The position numbers were made by a program, and so were the translations under genes. Shown piece by piece: positions 54,964-63,155 of a DNA stretch of 64,000 nt (the first letter of the stretch is position 1; every line of letters begins with the position of its first letter). Source of the stretch: Rhodococcus sp. HNM0563 (GTDB lineage: Bacteria > Actinomycetota > Actinomycetes > Mycobacteriales > Mycobacteriaceae); NCBI RefSeq assembly GCF_012726195.1, contig NZ_JAASAF010000002.1, positions 186,001-250,000 of the forward strand. Direction: 5' to 3'. The notes beneath the pieces are model-generated. The model was given only the letters and a program-made list of their open reading frames with translations. It searched no databases and had not been told where the DNA came from.

Positions 54964-56777
54964 GCCTGCGCCTCGGCGAAACGGGCCATCCGGTCGCGCA
55001 TCCCGGTCAGTTCGGTCACCTGACGCTCGAGGTCCGCGGCCCGCCGGTGCCGTTCCTGCTGTTCTACGTTCGCGGCGTCCTGCGCAACCGTCATCGATTC
55101 CGACAACGAGCGAAGGGTCTGGTCGGCGATATCCGTGAAGTGATCTCGCAACTGCCGCTGAATGACCCGCAACCGATCTTTCGATTCCTTGCCCACCTGG
55201 AAACTGACGTCATCGGTGAACTTTCGGATGGCGATCTTCGCGTCGGCCCGCCGCTTGGCGACACGCGCCTGCTTGTCGTCACGATATGCCTTGGTGCCCA
55301 ACACCACTCCGGCACCAACCGAGATCGGGTTGACGAGCGCCATTCCCATCAAAGTGGTCACCAGCCCGAACATGAGCACACCACCGTACGAACCCTTCAT
55401 CCCGACGAGCACCTTCTGTCCGACACCGATACGTCCCGATTCGAGATCCGACAGGTCGCCGACGGGTGCGAGCAACCCCGACAGGTCACCGAGGCGCAGC
55501 TCAGGCAGCCGCGCGTCGTCGAGAGCGAAGTGCTCGCCGACGGTGCCTGCCAACGCCAGCGCCCGTTCGTGCGCCCATACGAAGTTGTCCCCCACCGATT
55601 CGGCGACCTGCTCTCCGAGCCACTGACCGAGCCTGGGCCATTCGCGGCCGGGATCGCATTCGTCGACGGACTCCTCCGCTGCTCGAGTGACGCTCCGCAG
55701 CCGGTCGCGCAGATCGTGGTCGACGTCCGCGGCCAGGTCGGCGATGCCGTCGGCGAGCGTGATCTGCCAGCGCGCGGCGCGTGTCCGCAACGTCTCGGCC
55801 GCTGTCTTGGCACGCTGCAGATCCTCGACAGCAGCGACGCCGGCTTCCGGATCACGGAGCGCGGTGAGTTCGCTCCGGACACCGAGCGTGAGATGCTCGA
55901 TCACGCGCTTCACGTCGCGCGCGACCGACACCCGAGCCGCGTCGGCATTGCGCTCCACCACGCGTTCACGCAGGAAGTCGTACACCGCGGAGAACCCCGA
56001 TTCGGCATTCAGCGACGCATCGTCGGTGCGGAGGGCGTACTCGCGCAACAGCGACGACACCGGCACGAGCGGCACGTCGAGACCCGCATCCTGCAGATGT
56101 GCCCGGTCGGCGTCGAGAATCCGACGCCAGTGCGGATACAGGTCGGTCTTGGTGAGCAGCACCGCCGACGCCGGGCACAGCGTGTGCACCTGACGCAGGA
56201 ACGACATCTCCGGGGCGGTGAACTCCTGACTGGCGTCGGAGACGACGAAGACCGCGTCGGCACTTGCAATCAAGGTCAATGTTGCTGCGGTGTGCGGGTT
56301 TCCATGACGGCCCACACCGGGGGTGTCGACGAAGACCAGTCCGTCGGCCAGCAGTGGGCTGGGCGCGCTGACCTCGAGTCGCTGCACGGTTCGTCCGTCG
56401 GCACAGGGGGTTGCCGGGGTGATGCGGGCGAGATCGCCCGGTGGGATCTCGATGCGCTCCGCGCCGTCCCCGGCGAGCACGAAGTCGGCGCGAGGGCGGT
56501 CGCCGTGCTGCACGAGCGTCGGGACCGCGGTGGTCTCGTCGTCTCCGACGGAGCACACATCGACTCCCAGCAGCGCATTGACGAATCGGCTCTTGCCCTG
56601 GTTCAGCGGACCGACCACGACGACACGCAACCTCGGGTCGGCCACCCGGGTACGGGCGGCAGCGAGCCGCGCAACGAGGTCGACTCGATCGGCGGCACGT
56701 GCCGACACAATCGTCTCGTCGATGAGATCGACAAGCGCCGCGCGGCGGGTAGCGGCATCTGCGGGTGAGAGTGACAT
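54960..56777 (-). CDS. iniA: IniA-like dynamin-family GTPase
   Basis: The 605-residue protein has a GTPase domain (P-loop VGPLNQGKSRFVNALLG, DETTAV, DTPGVGRHGN, LTKTDLYPHW), long helices, and a hydrophobic paddle-like segment (GGVLMFGLVTTLMGMALVNPISVGAGVVLG) near residue 475, as in mycobacterial IniA. That protein is a bacterial dynamin that can reshape membranes. ATG 56777 was chosen; a GTG 5 codons upstream is possible and neither has a clear ribosome site. Confidence 0.87.
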   Translation of the reverse strand: MSLSPADAATRRAALVDLIDETIVSARAADRVDLVARLAAARTRVADPRLRVVVVGPLNQGKSRFVNALLGVDVCSVGDDETTAVPTLVQHGDRPRADFVLAGDGAERIEIPPGDLARITPATPCADGRTVQRLEVSAPSPLLADGLVFVDTPGVGRHGNPHTAATLTLIASADAVFVVSDASQEFTAPEMSFLRQVHTLCPASAVLLTKTDLYPHWRRILDADRAHLQDAGLDVPLVPVSSLLREYALRTDDASLNAESGFSAVYDFLRERVVERNADAARVSVARDVKRVIEHLTLGVRSELTALRDPEAGVAAVEDLQRAKTAAETLRTRAARWQITLADGIADLAADVDHDLRDRLRSVTRAAEESVDECDPGREWPRLGQWLGEQVAESVGDNFVWAHERALALAGTVGEHFALDDARLPELRLGDLSGLLAPVGDLSDLESGRIGVGQKVLVGMKGSYGGVLMFGLVTTLMGMALVNPISVGAGVVLGTKAYRDDKQARVAKRRADAKIAIRKFTDDVSFQVGKESKDRLRVIQRQLRDHFTDIADQTLRSLSESMTVAQDAANVEQQERHRRAADLERQVTELTGMRDRMARFAEAQA

Positions 56778-56810
56778 AGCGAGGTGTCGCACGCTTTCTG
56801 TCGTGAAGGC

Positions 56811-56837
56811 CGGCTCCGGCCATTATGGCCGGAGCCG
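56811..56837 (-). promoter_or_regulatory. Intercistronic hairpin between iniB and iniA
   Basis: CGGCTCCGGCC and GGCCGGAGCCG form a perfect 11-base stem around ATTAT in the 69-base gap after iniB. It could partially terminate or protect the iniB mRNA end, giving more IniB than IniA/IniC. Confidence 0.65.
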
Positions 56838-56846
56838 CATGACGGA

Positions 56847-58679
56847 TCAGGGCATCGGGTCGTCCAGTGCTGCCGGGTCGCCGGCCACCGTCTCTGCCGG
56901 GTCGGCACCGATGGTTCCGAACAGGCCACCGCCGAGGCCGCTGTCGGCCACGAGGTCGCCGGAACCGAACAGTCCACCGGCGCCTTGGGCCGCACCGAAC
57001 ACGTCGCCGTCCAGCGACGACCAACCACTCGCAGCCCCGTCGACGGCGCCGCCGAGCGTCCCGGTCGCGGTGCCGTCGAGGTCGGCGGCCGACTCGAGTC
57101 CGCCCGACAGCTCGCCCCAAAGATCTGCGCCGACATCGCCTGCGCCCTCGACCGCGGTACCGAGCCCACCTGCCGGATCTGTTCCCTGGCCCACGCCTGC
57201 CCCGAGCCCGCCGTCGATTCCGGTCGCGATGCCACCACCGACGCCGGCCACGAGACCTGCACCCGCATCGAGCGCTCCGTCGAGGGCGTAACCGAGCTGA
57301 CCTGTCGCGTCGGCTCCCGCTCCGACTCCGGTGCCGATCGTGGTGGCGATCCCGGTCGCGAGGTCGCCGTTCGATTCGAGCGACACACCCCCGGTCTCGA
57401 GCGCACCCCCGAGCTGCGCACCGAGGTGGGCACCGGCTTCTCCGCCTGCGGAGAATGCCGAGCCGAGCACCGCCGACAGGTCCCCGCCTGCGGTCGCACC
57501 GAGGTCTGCGCCTGCGCCCGCCCCTGCGTCGAGTGCACCGCCCAGTGCCGCGGACAGCTCCATCGTCGCCGTTGTGTCCAACCCGAGCGCGCCGCCGAGT
57601 ACGCCACCGACAACCGTGCCGAGATCGAGGTCCGTCTCCCCCGAGCCCGAGAGGAGGCCACCGAGATCGACGCCGCCCACGAACCCACCGTCGGCACCGC
57701 TTTCGATTACCGTTCCGAGCGCAGCGCCCAGGTCTCCTGCGGTCTCCCCTCCGGCGCCGAGCAATGCGGACAGCGACGCACCCAGGCCTGTCACGAGGCC
57801 GATGCCCGCGTCTACTTCGAGACCGGTTCCGAGTACCGAATCCACAGCACCGCCTAGTGCGCCGCTGAGTTCGGCACCGGCGCCGAGCGCGCCACCGAGG
57901 GCGACGCCGAGCGCCGTGCCCAGCTCCGCGCCGCCGGCGAGTGCCCCGTCGAGCGCGGCAGAGAATTCGCCGCCTGCGCTGATCGCGTTGTCGAGGAGCC
58001 CACCGAATGCCACGCCGAGATCGGCACCGAACGCGCCGCCCACACCGAACGCAGACTCGAGGGTGGCGCCGAGGTCGACCCCCAGTCCGCCGACCGCAGC
58101 GACGGCAGCATCGAGGGACGCGCCGAAGTCTGCGGCAGCACCAGCGCCGAGGTCGAGTCCGGTCGTGATCGCCGTTGCGACGTCGACTCCGAGATCCGCC
58201 CCGAGATCGAGTCCTGCACCTGCACCGAGAGCACCGCCGAGCGCGGCGCCGAGGTTCGCGCCGAGGTCACCACCGATTTCGAGCGCGGCGCCGAGCGAGC
58301 TCGACAGGTCCACGTCGACACCTGCACTTGCGTCTGCCCCGGCTGTGACGCCCCCGGCATGTCCGGCACCGAGGCTCACGCCGAGGCCGAGTCCGGCAGC
58401 TCCGCCGAGTCCGAGCGCACCGCCACCCGCAAGGCCCGCTGAACTCGCCAGCGCACCCCCAGCACCTACGGCACCGTTCAGTGCGGCGGTCAGATCCGCC
58501 GTCGATCCTGCGAACAGTCCGGTATCGGCGACGAGCGGCGCGACGGCAACGATGTCGGCGTGGCAGACATCGTTCAGTCCTGCCTCGGCGAGCACGGCCT
58601 CCGGGTTCGCACAGTAACGAGCAAGTTCGTTCTCGTCGCGGAACAGATCGAGGATGAAGTCGAGCACTGCATTGGACAT
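56847..58679 (-). CDS. iniB: IniB-like glycine/alanine-rich repeat protein
   Basis: The 610-residue protein has an N-terminal helical domain (NAVLDFILDLFRDENELARYCANPEAVLAEAGL) like that of IniB, followed by more than 450 residues made almost only of Gly, Ala, Leu, Asp, Ser, Val and Thr in irregular LGxxLGG or GADLGAALG units. It then ends with a less repetitive 60 residues (SSLDGDVFGAAQGAGGLFGS). No signal peptide or membrane helix stands out. It is longer than the M. tuberculosis IniB (about 479). First gene of the operon. Its role in envelope stress is not understood. Confidence 0.83.
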   Translation of the reverse strand: MSNAVLDFILDLFRDENELARYCANPEAVLAEAGLNDVCHADIVAVAPLVADTGLFAGSTADLTAALNGAVGAGGALASSAGLAGGGALGLGGAAGLGLGVSLGAGHAGGVTAGADASAGVDVDLSSSLGAALEIGGDLGANLGAALGGALGAGAGLDLGADLGVDVATAITTGLDLGAGAAADFGASLDAAVAAVGGLGVDLGATLESAFGVGGAFGADLGVAFGGLLDNAISAGGEFSAALDGALAGGAELGTALGVALGGALGAGAELSGALGGAVDSVLGTGLEVDAGIGLVTGLGASLSALLGAGGETAGDLGAALGTVIESGADGGFVGGVDLGGLLSGSGETDLDLGTVVGGVLGGALGLDTTATMELSAALGGALDAGAGAGADLGATAGGDLSAVLGSAFSAGGEAGAHLGAQLGGALETGGVSLESNGDLATGIATTIGTGVGAGADATGQLGYALDGALDAGAGLVAGVGGGIATGIDGGLGAGVGQGTDPAGGLGTAVEGAGDVGADLWGELSGGLESAADLDGTATGTLGGAVDGAASGWSSLDGDVFGAAQGAGGLFGSGDLVADSGLGGGLFGTIGADPAETVAGDPAALDDPMP

Positions 58680-58739
58680 CGCGTCTCTCCTGGGTTGTCG
58701 AATCTGCCTTCGACGCTACGAACCCCGACCCCGGCGCCC

Positions 58740-58758
58740 AAGGGGTCCACGCCCCCTA
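58740..58758. promoter_or_regulatory. G/C palindrome 1 in the iniB / Hsp70-like divergent promoter
   Basis: AAGGGGTCCACGCCCCCTA: GGGG and CCCC arms around about 6 bases, with AA and TA ends. Its reverse orientation twin lies at 58796. Confidence 0.5.
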
Positions 58759-58795
58759 CCTTCGGTGCCCGAGCGGTTGGGGGATCGCGGCGCGT

Positions 58796-58813
58796 TAGGG
58801 GATTCGCCCCCTT
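58796..58813. promoter_or_regulatory. G/C palindrome 2 in the iniB / Hsp70-like divergent promoter
   Basis: TAGGGGATTCGCCCCCTT. On the opposite strand it reads AAGGGGGCGAATCCCCTA, sharing AAGGGG and CCCCTA with palindrome 1. A related TTGGGGGATCG lies between them at about 58778. The 248-base gap holds nothing else clear. Confidence 0.5.
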
Positions 58814-58927
58814 CCGGATGGGTGCCGCTAACAACACGGCCGCGGCGAACGACATAGGAGCCGAGATACGTGCAGGTTCCCTGCACCCACGTCGGAGGTG
58901 GCCTCCGCCCGGAGCAGGAGTATGCGC

Positions 58928-60694
58928 ATGGCATCAGGACTCGGCGTCACGCTGGGGTCGGCGAACGCGGTGGCGCTCACCGTGCACGAGTCGGCCGGCC
59001 ATCGGACACCGGCTGTGCTGGTCCGCGCGACGGAACTGCATCTGCCCACCGACGGCGCCCCGTATCTCGGTCACCTCACCGGCCCGGGGCCGCGGGCCCT
59101 GACCGGGTTCACGGCACGCGTCGGCGATCCCGTCGGAATCCTCACGGAAGACGGCGAGGCGTACCTGGGCGAAGACCTCACCGCGACCGCTGTCACGTGC
59201 CTCCTGCGCGACGCGGTGGATCCGGATGCGCCGACGCCGGCGACCACGCTGACGTACCCGGCCGCGTGGACGGAGCACTCGGTCGCTTCCTTGGAAGCCG
59301 CGCTCGACCGCGCGGGGGTGAGCGCAACCCTCGTCGCCGAGCCGGTTGCGGCCGTGCGGTGGCTCGACGGCGTGCGGGAGGCACTCGTCGATGACGATGT
59401 CACCGTCGTGTACGACCTTGGGGCTCGAACCCTCGACGTTGCGGTGCTCCGCGGTGGCAATGCTCCCGCGGTCCTGGGCCGGCCGGTGGTGAACGTCGAG
59501 GTCTCCGGCGACCAGCTCGATCACGCACTCACCACGCACGTACTCGACCAGGTACGCGACGCACTACCCGAAACCGACCTCCTCGCACCGGCGACGGTGG
59601 CCTCTCTGGCCGATCTGCGCCGGAACTGCCGCGCCGCGAAGGAAGCGCTCTCGTCCGACACCGAAACCACCGTCACGATCGACCTACCCGGCGTCCAGCA
59701 GAGCGTGCGGGTGGTACGCGACGAATTCGAGGAGCTCGCGCGCGGACCGCTGGAGGCCTCGATCGAGACGGTGCACGACGCCCTGCGTGCCGCCGGAATC
59801 GATGTCTCCGACGTGGGCCGGGTGTTGCTCACCGGCGGCGGAGCGTCGATACCCCTTGTTGCCGAATTGGTTTCGTCTCGATTCGGCCTTCCGGTCGTCG
59901 CATCCCCGCAGCCCACGTTCACTGCTGCGCACGGCGCAGCGCTCTTCGCTGCAGACGCGACCCCGGCCCCGATCCCGACACCTGCACCCATGACGAATGG
60001 CGATGCCGAGACCGTCGTGCTCGCCGCCGTGTCCGGGGTGCACCGTCCCGCCGTGTTCGATCCGGCGCCGAACGAACCGATACGCACCCGCGCCCGCAGG
60101 GCCACGATCATCGGCAGTGCCGCCGCCGCGATCGTCCTGCTCGCCGGCGGTGGCCTCGCCATCGGCACCCTCGGGACCAGCGGCGACAGTGGAACGAACA
60201 ACACCGTGCGGGAAGCAGCGACGACCAGCACCACCGACACCCCCTCGTCCGGGTCGGCTCCGGCACTCGACCCGTCGTCCGGCGTCACCATCAGCGACCC
60301 CGGTCGATCCGCCACAGCGGTGCCTGCGGGGGCCACCAGCGCAGCCACGACCGCGAACGCTGTCGCCACACCGGATGCACCGCCCGCCGGCACACCCGCG
60401 ACCGCCACGGACGGCGCACCGGCACCCGCACCGACCGACGCAGCACCGGTCCCCGTTCCCACCGCCGCTCCGGTGGTGCCGGCGGCACCCGCACCCCAAC
60501 CTGCGCCGCAGCCCGCACCACAACCCGACGGCAGCGGCGTCGGTGACGCATTGCAAGGCGCCGGGGAAGGCACGGGCGCCGTCGTGGACGGTGTCGGTAG
60601 CGGAGTCGGCAAGGTCCTCGACGGCACGGGCAATGTGGTCGGCGGCGTTCTCGACGGCACCGGAAACGTCGTCGGTGGTCTCCTCGGAAACTGA
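58928..60694 (+). CDS. Hsp70-like ATPase with transmembrane helix and disordered/glycine-rich tail
   Basis: The 588-residue protein has an actin/Hsp70 nucleotide-binding domain (residues about 5-365): phosphate-1-like GVTLGSANAVAL, phosphate-2-like VYDLGARTLDVAVLRGG, and adenosine motif VLLTGGGASIPLV. The standard substrate domain is absent. Instead there is one membrane helix at about 391-413 (IIGSAAAAIVLLAGGGLAIG), then about 140 residues rich in Pro, Ala and Thr, then a C-terminal Gly repeat with DGTGNVVGG twice. I chose ATG 58928, 8 bases from GGAG; ATG 58922 is too close. Divergent from iniB. Confidence 0.82.
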   Translation: MASGLGVTLGSANAVALTVHESAGHRTPAVLVRATELHLPTDGAPYLGHLTGPGPRALTGFTARVGDPVGILTEDGEAYLGEDLTATAVTCLLRDAVDPDAPTPATTLTYPAAWTEHSVASLEAALDRAGVSATLVAEPVAAVRWLDGVREALVDDDVTVVYDLGARTLDVAVLRGGNAPAVLGRPVVNVEVSGDQLDHALTTHVLDQVRDALPETDLLAPATVASLADLRRNCRAAKEALSSDTETTVTIDLPGVQQSVRVVRDEFEELARGPLEASIETVHDALRAAGIDVSDVGRVLLTGGGASIPLVAELVSSRFGLPVVASPQPTFTAAHGAALFAADATPAPIPTPAPMTNGDAETVVLAAVSGVHRPAVFDPAPNEPIRTRARRATIIGSAAAAIVLLAGGGLAIGTLGTSGDSGTNNTVREAATTSTTDTPSSGSAPALDPSSGVTISDPGRSATAVPAGATSAATTANAVATPDAPPAGTPATATDGAPAPAPTDAAPVPVPTAAPVVPAAPAPQPAPQPAPQPDGSGVGDALQGAGEGTGAVVDGVGSGVGKVLDGTGNVVGGVLDGTGNVVGGLLGN

Positions 60695-60704
60695 TCACAC
60701 TTCG

Positions 60705-63155
60705 ATGTCGTCTCTTCTCGGGCGTCCGCGCCCCGTTCCGCGCGCGGTCACGCGTGCGCTCGCAGCCGATCCGCCGCTGCTGTTACTGGTCGGCGGGACG
60801 GGGACCGGCAAGTCCGAGATACTCGCCGCCCTGCGTGACACCGATATTGCCGGATCCGCGCGGATCGTCGACGACGCCCACACACTGACCGCTGACGCCG
60901 TCGAAGACCTCACCCTTCTCGCGCAGAGCGGCACTCACGCGCTTCTCGTCGCGACCGAACCGCGGGCGCACCGCGTCGACCTGCGTGCCCTGGCTTCGGC
61001 GTTCAGTGCCCGTTCGGCACTTGTCGAGCTTCGACCGTGGACTCCTCGTGAAATCGCCGGTTGCGCTTCCGCGCTCGGCCAGGGCCAGTCGTCCGAGAGC
61101 ATCCAGTCGGTGCACCGTCTCACCGGTGGCGTGCCCGACCTCGCCGAGGCAGCGTTGTCGGCGTTACTCTCCGGCGCCGATCCGCGGCAGGCGGTCGCGG
61201 CCCGGGTCCGTGAACGTGTCGCGGCCGACCGGGCACTCGCCTCAGCGCTCGCGCTCGCCGACCTCGGAATCGAACTCGACTCCACCGAACTCGCCGCCGT
61301 CCTCGCGGCCGACCCCGAGCAGGCACGCGACACCATCGACGCGGCACATGCCAGCGGCCTTCTGCTCGGGGACACTCTCCTTCCCGGCGCTGCCGGGGTA
61401 CCCGCCGCCCTGCTGGGAGCTCACGCAGTACGCGCACTGGCGCGGGCCCTGCTTGCGGTACGCGCACGCGAAGGCACGCTCACCATCGATCTCGCCGTAC
61501 GACTTGCCGCCACCGGCATCACCGAACCAGGCCTGTCCGAATATCTGGTCGCGCAATCGGATTCAGCAGACTCCACGGTGGCCGCAAAGCTGCTCGATAT
61601 CGCGGTCGAGACCGGGGCGGACGCAGACACCCTCGCGACCCGGCGTGCCGAGGCCGCGATCGCCGCCGGCGATCTCGCGACCGTCGAACGACTGACCGAC
61701 CGCATCCTCGACGACGCGGCGTCACGGCCCGTCGTCGACGTACGTAGCGCGGTCCGCATCGCCGCGACTGCCGCCGCGCAGCAGGGCATGCTCGGTCGCA
61801 GTGCAGATCTGTACGAATGGCTCGGCCCCGACCGGGCAGGCCCCGACGCGTCGATCGGCGCGGCAGTCCTCCTCGCGGCCGGGCGTCCCGACGCGGCCGC
61901 CCTGCTACGTTCCGCCGAGCCCGGTGCGCCCACATCGTCGGCAGCGGCCGCGCAATTGTTCGAGGCGGGGCTCCGGGAATCGGTGAACGGCGACGGACGG
62001 ATCGCAATGAACCGTCTCACCCGCGCCCTCGCCACTCGGGGCGCTCAGCCCGGGCGCATGCAACCCGACAGTATCGAGGCAGTCACCGCGCTGTTGTGTC
62101 TGCACGCGGGCGAACTGTCCCATGCCCGGGCGGTCCTCGCCCACAACTCCACCGTGCGTCACCGGCTTCTCACAGCGTGGACGTCACTACTGGGAGGAGA
62201 CCTGGCTGCCGCGGCGGCCGAAGTGGCAGCAGTGTCACCAGAGGTCGTACGCGCACGCGACCGACTGTTTCTGTACGGACTGCGCGTCGGACTCGCGCGC
62301 CGGACGGGCGACCTCGGCTCGTTGCTCACCGAATGGGCTGCTGCTCAGGAGGTCGTCGCCGGATACTCCGTCGACCTGTTCGGCCTGCTCCCACTCGGCG
62401 AGTTGTGGCTCGCCGGTGTGCGCGCCGGAGAGTCCGACCGGATCGCGCACCTGGTGACGCAGGCACACGATCTGCTCGCCGCACTCGGCGAGCCCCCACT
62501 GTGGGGCGCTGCTCTGCACTGGTACGGGGTCCAGGCCGCGATCACGGCCAACCACCCCGCCGATCTCGTCCCCCATGCACGCGCTCTTGCCGCCGCCGCC
62601 GAGTCCTCTTCCTATGCAGCAGCGCTCGCCCGCGCCGGACACGCATGGCTCACCGTGCTCCAGGGGGACGTCGACGCCACACGGATACGAGACGCCGCGC
62701 ACGCGCTGGCCACGATCGGGCTGCCGTGGGACGGCGCACGGCTCGCGAGCGAAGGCGCGCTCCGGGCATCCGACACCTCGACAGCGACGGCGCTCCTGCA
62801 ACTCGCGCGCACCGTCCGGCAAACCGCCGGTGCGACGCCGTCACCACCCGATTCTGCTCCCGACGAGGTCTCGGAAAAGGCCACATCGAGCGACCGGGCG
62901 GCCTGCGGACCGTTGTCGGACCGCGAGGCAGAGGTTGCCGACCTCGTAGTTTCGGGCCTCACCTACCGCGAAGTAGGGAATCGCCTGTACATTTCCGCGA
63001 AGACCGTGGAACATCATGTCGCCCGGATCCGTCGTCGCCTCGGCGCCGGAAGCCGCTCCGAGCTACTGTCCATGCTCCGCGCAATGGGCTACGGCGTCGA
63101 CGTTCGACGACGTGACACGACCTACCAGAATGGGGGAACTTCGGCATGTCCGTAG
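60705..63155 (+). CDS. LuxR/STAND-type transcriptional regulator
   Basis: The 816-residue protein has an N-terminal NTPase domain with Walker A LLLVGGTGTGKSE near residue 28 and ARIVDDAHTL as Walker B. A long run of helical repeats follows, then a C-terminal LuxR helix-turn-helix (LSDREAEVADLVVSGLTYRE, VGNRLYISAKTVEHHVARIR, about residues 737-800). This is the layout of large STAND regulators that switch on ligand and ATP binding. ATG 60705 is 10 bases after the Hsp70-like stop with no good ribosome site, so it is probably translated by reinitiation. It is the likely regulator of its own operon and perhaps of iniBAC. Confidence 0.83.
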   Translation: MSSLLGRPRPVPRAVTRALAADPPLLLLVGGTGTGKSEILAALRDTDIAGSARIVDDAHTLTADAVEDLTLLAQSGTHALLVATEPRAHRVDLRALASAFSARSALVELRPWTPREIAGCASALGQGQSSESIQSVHRLTGGVPDLAEAALSALLSGADPRQAVAARVRERVAADRALASALALADLGIELDSTELAAVLAADPEQARDTIDAAHASGLLLGDTLLPGAAGVPAALLGAHAVRALARALLAVRAREGTLTIDLAVRLAATGITEPGLSEYLVAQSDSADSTVAAKLLDIAVETGADADTLATRRAEAAIAAGDLATVERLTDRILDDAASRPVVDVRSAVRIAATAAAQQGMLGRSADLYEWLGPDRAGPDASIGAAVLLAAGRPDAAALLRSAEPGAPTSSAAAAQLFEAGLRESVNGDGRIAMNRLTRALATRGAQPGRMQPDSIEAVTALLCLHAGELSHARAVLAHNSTVRHRLLTAWTSLLGGDLAAAAAEVAAVSPEVVRARDRLFLYGLRVGLARRTGDLGSLLTEWAAAQEVVAGYSVDLFGLLPLGELWLAGVRAGESDRIAHLVTQAHDLLAALGEPPLWGAALHWYGVQAAITANHPADLVPHARALAAAAESSSYAAALARAGHAWLTVLQGDVDATRIRDAAHALATIGLPWDGARLASEGALRASDTSTATALLQLARTVRQTAGATPSPPDSAPDEVSEKATSSDRAACGPLSDREAEVADLVVSGLTYREVGNRLYISAKTVEHHVARIRRRLGAGSRSELLSMLRAMGYGVDVRRRDTTYQNGGTSACP

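Noticed and set aside
59997..60704. N-terminal extension of the LuxR-type regulator by 236 codons
   Set aside because: It overlaps the Hsp70-like gene in another frame and has no domain features; the ATG at 60705 starts just before the P-loop domain.
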